A stretch of DNA of 25,166 nt from JADFOB01 sp046753625 (GTDB lineage Bacteria > Planctomycetota > Phycisphaerae > UBA1845): contig JBHHUB010000039.1 of NCBI GenBank assembly GCA_046753625.1, forward strand, positions 1 to 25,166, given 5' to 3'. The notes under the pieces are model-generated. The model made no database searches. It was given only the letters and a program-made list of their open reading frames with translations, and was not told where the DNA came from. The position numbers and the translations under genes were made by a program. This document shows, piece by piece, positions 6,945 to 13,993 of this stretch (its first letter is position 1; every line of letters starts with the position of its first letter).

Positions 6945-8768
6945 CTACTCCACGGTCACACTTTTGGCGAGGTTGCGCGGCTTGTCCACGTTGCATCCCC
7001 GAAGCAGTGCCACATGGTAGGCGATGAGCTGCAAGGGAATCACCGTAAGCAGCGGCTGCAACGGTTCGATCGTATCGGGGACGTAAATGACGTGGTCCGC
7101 CAGTGCCTGGATTTCCTGGTCGCCTTCCGTGGCGATCGCCAGCACGCTGGCACCACGGCTGCGCACTTCGGATATGTTGCTGATGACTTTCTGGTATTGC
7201 ATGCCGCTGGTGGCGATAAACACGACGGGCGTGCCCTTGGAAATCAACGCCAGCGGTCCGTGTTTCATTTCGGCGGCGGGCATACCCTCAGCGTGGATGT
7301 AGCTGATCTCCTTGAGTTTGAGGGCGCCCTCCAACGCGACGGGGTAGTTGTAGCCGCGCCCGAGGTAGAGCCAGTTGTCGCGCTGGTAGTATTGCCGGGC
7401 GGCCGTTTTGGCCATCTCCTCGTGCTTGAGCAGCGTGCGCATCTGCTCCGGGATTTGGGCCAGGGCGTTGATGAACCCCAGGGCGGCTGAGGGAGAAAGG
7501 TGTTTGCGACGCCCGATGTAGCAGGCAATCATCGCGAGGACGGCCACCTGGCCGGTAAACGCCTTGGTGCTCGCCACGCCGACTTCCGGGCCGACGTGCA
7601 GATAAATCCCCGCGTCAGTCTCCCGAGCTAGGGTCGAACCGACCACGTTGACCACCCCGACCGTCGTGGCGCCGCGCTGCTTCGCTTCGCGTAGCGCCGC
7701 CAACGTGTCCGCGGTCTCACCGCTTTGAGACACAGCCATGACAATGGCGCCGTCGTCGATAATGGGATTGCGGTAGCGGAATTCGCTGGCGTACTCCACC
7801 TCGGTGGGAACGCGAACCAACTCCTCGAACAAGTATTCGCCGACCAGCGCGGCGTGCCAAGCCGTTCCACAGGCCGTCATGATGAATCGCTTGGCGCGCG
7901 TCAACTCGCGCGTGCAGTCGACCAGGCCACCGAGGTGGATCGCCCCTTCTGGGGTGTCCACCCGGCCTTTGAGGCAGGTCTCGATCGCGTCGGGCTGCTC
8001 GTGGATCTCCTTCAGCATGAAATGGTCGTATCCGGCCAGCTCGATTTCGTCGAGGTTCCATTCGACCTCTTCGACGTCTATGGAAACCGGGACGTCCTCC
8101 ATGTTCGTCAAGCGAAGATCGCCCCCTTCTATACGTGCCATTTCTCCGTCACCAAGGAAAATGACCTGGGAGGTGTGGGCCAACATCGCCGCCGCGTCCG
8201 ACGCCACGAAATGCTCGCATTGGCCTACGCCGATGATCAGGGGGCTGCCGCGCCGGGCCGCAACCAAGACGTCCGGTTCATCCGCGCAAATCGCGGCCAG
8301 ACCGTACGTTCCGGAAACATCGCGCAACGCGCGGCGCACCGCCGCAGCGAGATCGCCGCGGTAGAAATGGGCGATCAGTTGCGCGAGCACTTCCGAGTCC
8401 GTCTCACTGGCAAACACCACGCCCTGTTGCTCCAGAAAAATCCTCAAGGCGCGGTCGTTTTCGATGATGCCGTTGTGAATGATCGCAATGCGCCCCGAGC
8501 TGTCCTCGTGGGGGTGCGCGTTGAGGTCGTTGGGCGCCCCGTGCGTCGCCCAACGCGTATGCCCGATGCCACGCGTCTGCGGCGAGGCGGGATCAAGCTT
8601 CTGCTCCAGCACGGAAATGCGCCCCGCCGATTTGGTTACCGCAATCCCGTCCTGATCCACCAGGGCGATGCCGGCCGAATCGTACCCACGGTACTCCAGC
8701 CGCCGCAAACCCTCCATGAGGATCGGAAGAGCAGGCCGGTCACCGACATATCCAATGATTCCACACAT
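6945..8768 (-). CDS. glmS: Glutamine-fructose-6-phosphate aminotransferase (isomerizing)
   Basis: This 607-residue cytosolic enzyme makes glucosamine-6-phosphate, the first committed step to UDP-GlcNAc, peptidoglycan and amino-sugar glycans. The protein opens MCGIIGYVG, with the catalytic cysteine at position 2 after the initiator. Glutaminase motifs RWATHG and HNGIIEND are present. The two SIS sugar-phosphate domains contain SQSGETADT (about residue 343), ASTKAFTGQ and EMKHGPLALI (about residue 498). The C-terminus LAKSVTVE is the standard catalytic tail. The length matches the family. The start ATG has GGTGAT just upstream, complementary to the 3' end of 16S rRNA. Product flow to UDP-GlcNAc could feed the NeuC-like epimerase encoded at 15056. 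No glmS ribozyme was recognised, but the leader carries a palindrome and a hairpin. Confidence 0.97.
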   Translation of the reverse strand: MCGIIGYVGDRPALPILMEGLRRLEYRGYDSAGIALVDQDGIAVTKSAGRISVLEQKLDPASPQTRGIGHTRWATHGAPNDLNAHPHEDSSGRIAIIHNGIIENDRALRIFLEQQGVVFASETDSEVLAQLIAHFYRGDLAAAVRRALRDVSGTYGLAAICADEPDVLVAARRGSPLIIGVGQCEHFVASDAAAMLAHTSQVIFLGDGEMARIEGGDLRLTNMEDVPVSIDVEEVEWNLDEIELAGYDHFMLKEIHEQPDAIETCLKGRVDTPEGAIHLGGLVDCTRELTRAKRFIMTACGTAWHAALVGEYLFEELVRVPTEVEYASEFRYRNPIIDDGAIVMAVSQSGETADTLAALREAKQRGATTVGVVNVVGSTLARETDAGIYLHVGPEVGVASTKAFTGQVAVLAMIACYIGRRKHLSPSAALGFINALAQIPEQMRTLLKHEEMAKTAARQYYQRDNWLYLGRGYNYPVALEGALKLKEISYIHAEGMPAAEMKHGPLALISKGTPVVFIATSGMQYQKVISNISEVRSRGASVLAIATEGDQEIQALADHVIYVPDTIEPLQPLLTVIPLQLIAYHVALLRGCNVDKPRNLAKSVTVE

Positions 8769-8808
8769 AGATCACCCAAGTTTCATCCAGGCCCAAAACC
8801 TTCCTTCA

Positions 8809-8841
8809 AGGCGGTACCGCCTGCCCAACGCCGCGGCAGGC
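8809..8841 (-). promoter_or_regulatory. Palindrome and overlapping hairpin in the glmS leader
   Basis: AGGCGGTACCGCCT (8809-8822) is a perfect 14-bp palindrome. GCCTGCC (8819-8825) and GGCAGGC (8835-8841) form a perfect 7-bp stem with a nine-base loop. The two share bases 8819-8822, so they cannot form together. Both lie between the proposed start of transcription and the glmS ATG. Confidence 0.45.
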
Positions 8842-8880
8842 CCCGGATTCGCCGAGCCGTGCCGAAATGCCCACCATCTT

Positions 8881-8909
8881 ATTATCGCCGCGACCGCGTC
8901 CGGAAGCAA
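8881..8909 (-). promoter_or_regulatory. Putative sigma-70-type promoter for glmS
   Basis: Read on the minus strand, TTGCTT (8904-8909) is followed after exactly 17 bases by GATAAT (8881-8886). Transcription would begin near 8874, giving a leader of about 105 bases. Confidence 0.6.
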
Positions 8910-9044
8910 AGCGCCTTTCAGAGCCGCAGGCGGCAGTCTGTGGACTCGCTGGCCGCCAGTCTCCCGATTGACACGCCTCACTTCCTAACCGTCCATGCCG
9001 ATCAAAGGATCGGCGATGCGAGAACCGTCCGCGGTAGGATGTCG

Positions 9045-9060
9045 CCGGGCTTGCGCCCGG
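9045..9060 (+). repeat. Intergenic GC hairpin, unit C-like
   Basis: CCGGGC (9045-9050) and GCCCGG (9055-9060) form a perfect 6-bp stem around TTGC. It resembles the GGGCTT-type hairpin at 2033-2059. There is no T-run, so it does not look like a terminator. Confidence 0.35.
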
Positions 9061-9166
9061 TGCTCTGAACCAGGCTCGATGCCGATTCTGTCACGCGCTC
9101 GCCGCCCGCGAACATGCCCCAAGACGTTGCGCCGCGGATGGGCTATACTACGCTTGGAGACCACGC

Positions 9167-10519
9167 TTGGACCTATTTACACAGCAGCGTCATGCGAACC
9201 GAGCGGAGGCGATGCCTCTGGCCGCGCGCATGCGCCCGCGAAGCATAGACGAATTCGTCGGCCAGGAGTCGTTCCTGGGGCCGGGAAAGCTGCTCCGGCG
9301 GATGCTGGAGGCCGATCGGCTCATCAGCGTCCTGTTCTATGGACCACCCGGAACCGGCAAAACTTCCCTGGCTCACGCCATCGCGGTGTCCACGGCATCC
9401 CATTTTGACCGGATCAACGCGGCTTCCGTCGGTGTCAAGGAACTGCGCGAACTCCTCAGCGCCGCCAGGCAGCGTCTCGATATTTCAGGGCAGCGCTCCA
9501 TCCTATTTGTCGACGAGCTCCACCGCTTCAACCGCGCCCAGCAGGATACGCTTTTAGAAGATGTTGAAGACGGCATCGTCCGGCTTATCGGCGCCACAAC
9601 CGAAAACCCCTTCTTCGCCGTAAACACGCCGTTGATATCCAGAAGCCAGGTATTCCAGTTTCAACCACTCCGCGAAGAGGATATCAGGCGATTGCTCGAT
9701 CGAGCCATCCGCGACACCGAGCGGGGCCTCGGGCGGTACCAGATTACCCTCACACCCGACGCCGCCGCACATCTGGCCAAGATTGCCGACGGGGATGCCC
9801 GGTGCGCGCTCAACGCGCTCGAGGTGGCCGTCTTGTCGCAGACAAGTGAAACGAATCCGGCCGGGCCGATTACCGTGGATGTGGAGACCGCCGCCGAATC
9901 CGTCCAGCGCAAGGCCATCTCGTACGATCGCGCGGGGGATCAACATTACGACACCATCAGTGCGCTGATCAAGTCGATTCGTGGGAGCGACCCCGACGCG
10001 GCCGTTTACTGGTTGGCCCGTATGCTCGAAGCCGGGGAGGATCCACGTTGCATCGCCCGACGCATCGTCATCAGCGCGTCGGAGGACATCGGCAATGCCG
10101 ACCCGCGCGGCTTGGTTCTGGCACAGGCGGCGGCCGACGCGACGCAGATGGTCGGCCTGCCGGAATGCCGTTTGCCCCTGGCTCAGGCTGCGATCTACCT
10201 GGCGACCGCCCCCAAATCCAACGCCTGCGCCAAGGCCATCTGGTCCGCGGCCGACGATGTTCGCCATGGCCGGAATGTCCCCGTCCCCGCGACGTTGCGG
10301 TCCACGGGATACGCCGGAGCCAAACGCCTTGGTTCGGGTGAGGGCTACGTGTACCCACATGATGCCGACGATGGTATAGTTCCCGAGGAGCACCACGGCG
10401 TGGAAAAAGTTTATTATGCGCCGACCGATCGTGGAGCCGAAGGTAGAATACGTGACTACCTGGGTGTGGCGCGAGGTCGTCGGGCACGCGGCCCGGAGGC
10501 CAACGATCTAAAACAGTAG
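9167..10519 (+). CDS. rarA: Replication-associated recombination protein A (MgsA/RarA AAA+ ATPase)
   Basis: This 450-residue AAA+ ATPase of the clamp-loader clade acts at stalled replication forks. The start is TTG at 9167, supported by GGAG seven bases upstream and by the family N-terminus (M-D-L-F then PLAARMRPRSIDEFVGQE). Walker A is GPPGTGKTS (about residue 59), Walker B is LFVDELHRF (about 114), the sensor segment is GATTENPFF, and SRSQVFQF follows. The C-terminal half carries the RarA signature stretches SIRGSDPDAAVYWLARML, SASEDIGNADPRGL and the tetramer-forming tail with GYVYPHD. The normal length argues for an intact gene. It is followed after 29 bases by the folate cyclo-ligase gene, so co-transcription is likely. 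Confidence 0.95.
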   Translation: MDLFTQQRHANRAEAMPLAARMRPRSIDEFVGQESFLGPGKLLRRMLEADRLISVLFYGPPGTGKTSLAHAIAVSTASHFDRINAASVGVKELRELLSAARQRLDISGQRSILFVDELHRFNRAQQDTLLEDVEDGIVRLIGATTENPFFAVNTPLISRSQVFQFQPLREEDIRRLLDRAIRDTERGLGRYQITLTPDAAAHLAKIADGDARCALNALEVAVLSQTSETNPAGPITVDVETAAESVQRKAISYDRAGDQHYDTISALIKSIRGSDPDAAVYWLARMLEAGEDPRCIARRIVISASEDIGNADPRGLVLAQAAADATQMVGLPECRLPLAQAAIYLATAPKSNACAKAIWSAADDVRHGRNVPVPATLRSTGYAGAKRLGSGEGYVYPHDADDGIVPEEHHGVEKVYYAPTDRGAEGRIRDYLGVARGRRARGPEANDLKQ

Positions 10520-10548
10520 TTCAAAGCCAAAGCGGTCGAACCAGCGAT

Positions 10549-11136
10549 TTGTCTGCCAAGAGCGAATTACGCCAGCGCCTGAGAAATGTGATAGCGGCTA
10601 TTCCTCCCGATGAGAGGTCGTCGCGTTCGTTGCGGGCGTGTCATCGGTTGTTCGAGCAGCCCGAGTATGTGCGTGCGGAAGTCATTATGGTCTTCCTCTC
10701 GCTGCCCGACGAGATCGATACGACGCCGATCGTGCTTCGCGGATGGCAAAACCGCAAGCGCGTCCTCGCCCCGCGAATCAGTTGGAATCAAAGGCGGATG
10801 ATTCCTCTGGAAATCCGCTCGCTCACCGAGGATCTCGCGATCACCAACCTGGGCGTCAGAGAACCCACATCGGGCGTTCCGTTTCCTATTGAGATGATCG
10901 ATCTGTTGATCGTCCCCGGTTTGGGGTTCGACGAATTCGGTCAGCGCCTCGGTCGGGGCCGCGGGTTCTACGATCGCTTCCTCGCCCATCCCGATTTCAA
11001 AGGCGTTGCCTGCGCCATGGCGCTGGAGGAGCAGGTCGTGCCTTCGATTCCCGTTGGACCGCTGGATCGACCGATCGATATGCTCATCACGGATGCCAAA
11101 ATCCGGCGTTTCGGGCAGAACAAGGCGTCGGGGTGA
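10549..11136 (+). CDS. 5-formyltetrahydrofolate cyclo-ligase
   Basis: This 195-residue cytosolic enzyme converts 5-formyl-THF to 5,10-methenyl-THF with ATP, recovering folate for one-carbon metabolism. The N-terminus S-A-K-S-E-L-R-Q-R-L matches the family's first helix, which supports the TTG start at 10549 although the ribosome site is weak. Family landmarks are VFLSLPDEIDT, the segment DLLIVPGLGFDEFGQRLG and the nucleotide-binding GRGRGFYDR (about residue 137). The gene follows rarA closely on the same strand. It does not overlap its downstream neighbour, the sigma factor gene, which has its own promoter. Confidence 0.92.
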   Translation: MSAKSELRQRLRNVIAAIPPDERSSRSLRACHRLFEQPEYVRAEVIMVFLSLPDEIDTTPIVLRGWQNRKRVLAPRISWNQRRMIPLEIRSLTEDLAITNLGVREPTSGVPFPIEMIDLLIVPGLGFDEFGQRLGRGRGFYDRFLAHPDFKGVACAMALEEQVVPSIPVGPLDRPIDMLITDAKIRRFGQNKASG

Positions 11137-11248
11137 TGCGGTCCGGTCGGTCGCGTCCTGCGATGGATCCGTCGGCGCGTCTCGGCGTGGATCAATCCGT
11201 GGTCGGTATCGGCCTGGGCCCGGAAAAATGCTGATTATAAAGTCCCGG

Positions 11249-11277
11249 TTGACCTGTCGACGTTGGCGGGCGATAAT
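11249..11277 (+). promoter_or_regulatory. Putative sigma-70-type promoter for the sigma factor gene
   Basis: TTGACC (11249-11254) and GATAAT (11272-11277) are separated by exactly 17 bases, one of the best matches to the housekeeping consensus in the window. Transcription would begin near 11284, leaving a leader of about 150 bases. Confidence 0.65.
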
Positions 11278-11323
11278 GAAATAGGGTTCGCGCTGCTTTT
11301 ATAGGGTGAACCGCGGTGGAACG

Positions 11324-11389
11324 CCCCACGGGCGGATCGTTCGCCGATAACATGCCTGGCAGGTGCTGGCGTCGCTGGAGGCCGTGGGG
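11324..11389 (+). promoter_or_regulatory. Long-range pairing in the sigma factor leader
   Basis: CCCCACGG (11324-11331) is the exact complement of CCGTGGGG (11382-11389), closing a loop of 50 bases that has internal GC-rich pairing potential. It lies between the proposed promoter and the chosen start codon at 11436. It matches no riboswitch class that I recognise. Confidence 0.35.
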
Positions 11390-11435
11390 TCTACGACGGC
11401 GATCTCGCCGGGCCGTCAGGGGACAGCGGGTTAGC

Positions 11436-13100
11436 ATGCCGAAATTCTTCAGCAAAGATCTCGCCGAGCTGACGCACCAACTGACGCTATCACCCCGTCG
11501 TTTGAGGATCGATCAACTTCGGGGCATCGAGCTCCTGCTCGAGTTGGTAGAGCCGGACCGCGTTTTTCCGTATGAGTGGGTATGCTTCCACATCACGGGC
11601 TACCAGAAGCGCGGGAAGCAGACCAGTGCGTCGGTGCCGGGCAAGGCGCTCTTGGCCGACCTGGTCACGATGGCCGAGGTCATCAGCCGCAAGGCGAACC
11701 TTTCGGTCGCCGAGTTGGACGAACCTTATCGGACCCACCAAGAACTCGCCGACGATCTCAACGTCAGCACCAAAACCATACGTCGGTGGCGGAACCGCGG
11801 CCTGATGGGGATTCGCGTTGTCTTTGAGGACGGCGTCAATCGCCTGGCCTTCTGTCAGAGCACCATCGATCGATTCGTGGTTCGCCACCGGGATCTTGTT
11901 AAAAAAGGGGCTGCGTTCCGTCAGCTTACGGAAGCGGAGCGGGCCGGCATTGTCCAGCGAGCCGGCGAACTCTTGGCGCAGCGCCCCTTAAAGCTTCATG
12001 CGGTTTCCAAGCTCATCGCCGAGGAGACGGGGCGGGCGGTGGAGACGGTGCGGTACACCCTGCGTCGGCACGAAGAGTCGACGGAGCGGCCGCTGTTTGC
12101 CGCCGATTCCGAGCCGATTCTGTCAGATCGGTTCCGCGCTCTGTGGCGATGCCACAAGGCCGGTGAGGATACGGCGTCGTTGGCCCGCGCCTTTGAATGC
12201 AGCGTCGAGGAAGTGGAGTCCATCCTGCGTCATGTGCAGGTCACACTTTGGCGCGAAGTCGACTTGAGTTGTATCCACAACGAAATCTTCGACGCACCCA
12301 ATGCAGACGATCTGGTTCTCGGCGTGCCGGAGCCGGCGGCCGATCCACGACCCGGCCCCAAACCGCCGGAGTCGACACCGACCTACTTGCGTGCGCTGTA
12401 CAAGACGCCGCTGCTGACGCGCGCGCAGGAGCAGGATTTGTTCCGCCGCTACAACTACTTGAAATATCGGACGAACCAAGTGCTGGCGCGCATCGATACG
12501 GATTCGCTGGATGCCGCGACGTTCGATCACCTGTCCCGGTCGATGGCCGCCATTGAGAAGCTCAGGCAGCGCATCATCCGGGCCAATCTGCGCCTCGTGG
12601 TGAGCATCGCCCGCAAGCACATCGGCTGGTCCGTCGGCTTCTTTGAGGTGGTCAGCGACGGCAACATCTCGTTGATGCGCGCCGTCGAAAAGTTCGACTT
12701 CGCGCGCGGCGTCAAGTTCAGCACGTACGCTTCCTGGGCCATCATGAAGAACTTCGCGCGAACCATCCCGGAGCAGCATTACCGCGCCGCCCGCTACGTC
12801 ACGGGACAGGATGAGCTGCTCGAAGCCGCCCCGGATCCGAGTGAGCAGGCGGTCTCGTCGAGCGACCGAGATAGGCTGCGTGCCGCCATCGCGGATGGCT
12901 TGATGGTGCTCGACGATCGCGAACGTGAAATCGTTTCCAGCCATTTCGGGCTTGGGCAAAACGGCAACGCCCTAACCCTTGAGCAACTCGGCCGGCGTTT
13001 CGGCGTGACCAAGGAGCGCGTTCGCCAGATCGAAAAACGGGCCCTGGTTCGTTTGCGCGACGTGCTGCCCGCTTCCCTGCTTGACGTGTTGCCTCAATAG
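11436..13100 (+). CDS. Sigma-70-family RNA polymerase sigma factor with a long novel N-terminal region
   Basis: This protein has 554 residues from the ATG at 11436 (M-P-K-F-F-S-K-D-L). A GTG at 11316 would add 40 arginine- and tryptophan-rich residues that look like translated leader, so I reject it. The C-terminal 240 residues are a sigma factor: a region-1.2-like segment (TPTYLRALYKTPLLTRAQEQ, about residue 316), region 2 (RIIRANLRLVVSIARK to KFSTYASWAIMKN, about 379-440) and region 4 with its HTH (LTLEQLGRRFGVTKERVRQI, about 516-535). Only about 45 residues link regions 2 and 4, so region 3 looks missing or much reduced. The usual WW pair of the promoter-melting helix reads WA. The first 300 residues contain at least three HTH-like segments (about 102-124, 186-210 and 236-262) and match no domain that I can name. 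It probably directs an alternative regulon. Confidence 0.85.
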   Translation: MPKFFSKDLAELTHQLTLSPRRLRIDQLRGIELLLELVEPDRVFPYEWVCFHITGYQKRGKQTSASVPGKALLADLVTMAEVISRKANLSVAELDEPYRTHQELADDLNVSTKTIRRWRNRGLMGIRVVFEDGVNRLAFCQSTIDRFVVRHRDLVKKGAAFRQLTEAERAGIVQRAGELLAQRPLKLHAVSKLIAEETGRAVETVRYTLRRHEESTERPLFAADSEPILSDRFRALWRCHKAGEDTASLARAFECSVEEVESILRHVQVTLWREVDLSCIHNEIFDAPNADDLVLGVPEPAADPRPGPKPPESTPTYLRALYKTPLLTRAQEQDLFRRYNYLKYRTNQVLARIDTDSLDAATFDHLSRSMAAIEKLRQRIIRANLRLVVSIARKHIGWSVGFFEVVSDGNISLMRAVEKFDFARGVKFSTYASWAIMKNFARTIPEQHYRAARYVTGQDELLEAAPDPSEQAVSSSDRDRLRAAIADGLMVLDDREREIVSSHFGLGQNGNALTLEQLGRRFGVTKERVRQIEKRALVRLRDVLPASLLDVLPQ

Positions 13101-13140
13101 CGCTTCGTCAGCGCTGATTGGATGGAGTATCCCGCGCGTG

Positions 13141-13197
13141 CCACAGTGGCCCCCCGCTGGGTCCGGGCCGCGGCCCAGCCGAGGGCGGCCAGGCTAC
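13141..13197 (+). repeat. Composite intergenic repeat, units A and B
   Basis: The left half (CCACAGTGGCCCCCCGCTGG, then GTCC) is a diverged copy of the hairpin at 2067-2089. The right half (13174-13197) carries CCCAGCCGAGGGCGGCC and ends AGGCTAC, the unit B core. It lies between the sigma factor gene and the nonulosonic acid operon. Confidence 0.6.
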
Positions 13198-13273
13198 CTG
13201 CCTTCCGATGTCGCGCTGGCGTCGGCCGTGCCGGTCAAGCGCCCCTGCGGAATTGACCGATAATCCATGAGTT

Positions 13274-13993
13274 ATGGTGTGCTTGGGGATTATTCTTGCC
13301 CGTGCAGGCAGCAAGGGGCTGCCCAACAAATGCATGGTCGATCTGCTCGGCAAACCGTTGATCCAATACACGTTCGAATACGCCCGGACCTGCCGTTGTT
13401 TGGACGCCTTCATGCTGTCGACCGACTCGCGCCCGGCCAGTTTCCTTGCCGGTGAGCAGGGGATTCTCACGATCGATCGCCCGCCGGCTCTGGCGACCGA
13501 CACCGCCACGGTGGATGCCGCCGCTCGGCACGCCGTGGAGGCTTGGGAGCAACGGCAGGATCGCGACGTGGACACCGTCGTGCTGCTCTACGGCAACATC
13601 CCCGTGCGTCCGGTGGGGCTGATCGATCGGGCCGTCAACCACTTGCACCGCAGCAATGCGGATTCCGTTCGGAGTGTCGCGCCGGTGTCGAAGCAACATC
13701 CGGATTGGCTCCACCGTCTTGATGGAGATCGCATGGTGCAGTACTGCGCCAACTCGATCTACCGGCGGCAAGACCTTCAGCCGCTTTACTACCACGACGG
13801 CGCCGCCGTGGCGGTCCGCCGCGCCGCACTCTTTGACGCCGAAAACACTCCTGATGATTTTCAAGCGTTCTTGGGGCAAGACCGCCGGGCGATCGTGCAA
13901 CCCTGCGATGCGGCCGTCGATGTCGACGAGCCGTCGGACTTGCTGATCGCCGAAGCCCTGCTCAAAAGAGAGTGCCGGAATCATGTCCGCTAA
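13274..13993 (+). CDS. Acylneuraminate cytidylyltransferase-family protein (CMP-nonulosonate synthetase)
   Basis: This 239-residue cytosolic nucleotidyltransferase would activate a nonulosonic acid (sialic, legionaminic or similar) with CTP for glycan transfer. It opens with the nucleotide-binding signature ILARAGSKGLPNK, followed by LLGKPLIQYTFEYA, LSTDS and DRPPALATDTATVD, all family landmarks. The usual LQPTSPLR segment reads LLYGNIPVRP, which marks a divergent subgroup. The invariant-looking asparagine after the glycine-rich loop is a cysteine. The two downstream genes are NeuB- and NeuC-like and confirm the pathway, but the exact sugar cannot be told. The ATG at 13274 has no clear ribosome site, so the start may be a few codons off. 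Confidence 0.85.
   Translation: MVCLGIILARAGSKGLPNKCMVDLLGKPLIQYTFEYARTCRCLDAFMLSTDSRPASFLAGEQGILTIDRPPALATDTATVDAAARHAVEAWEQRQDRDVDTVVLLYGNIPVRPVGLIDRAVNHLHRSNADSVRSVAPVSKQHPDWLHRLDGDRMVQYCANSIYRRQDLQPLYYHDGAAVAVRRAALFDAENTPDDFQAFLGQDRRAIVQPCDAAVDVDEPSDLLIAEALLKRECRNHVR

Larger units (their letters stand above)
8769..9166. other. Divergent glmS/rarA intergenic region
   Basis: I see no convincing gene here. It holds the glmS leader with a palindrome and hairpin (8809-8841), a good minus-strand promoter (8881-8909), a GC hairpin CCGGGC-TTGC-GCCCGG (9045-9060) that resembles other intergenic repeats of the window, an isolated TATACT (9144-9149) and the rarA ribosome site GGAG (9156-9159). Confidence 0.6.

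Noticed and set aside
8769..8874. A glmS ribozyme
   Set aside because: The leader is only about 105 bases and I could not find the conserved ribozyme core. The class is known mainly from Firmicutes.
7725..9068. A plus-strand open frame of about 447 codons opposite glmS
   Set aside because: It is antisense to one of the most certain genes of the window, with no family motif of its own.
9144..9149. TATACT as a rarA promoter
   Set aside because: No acceptable -35 element lies 16-18 bases upstream, and transcription would begin at the ribosome site itself.
11316..11435. A GTG start that would extend the sigma factor by 40 residues
   Set aside because: The added residues are rich in arginine and tryptophan and unlike any sigma N-terminus, and the segment has paired GC-rich stems as expected of an untranslated leader.
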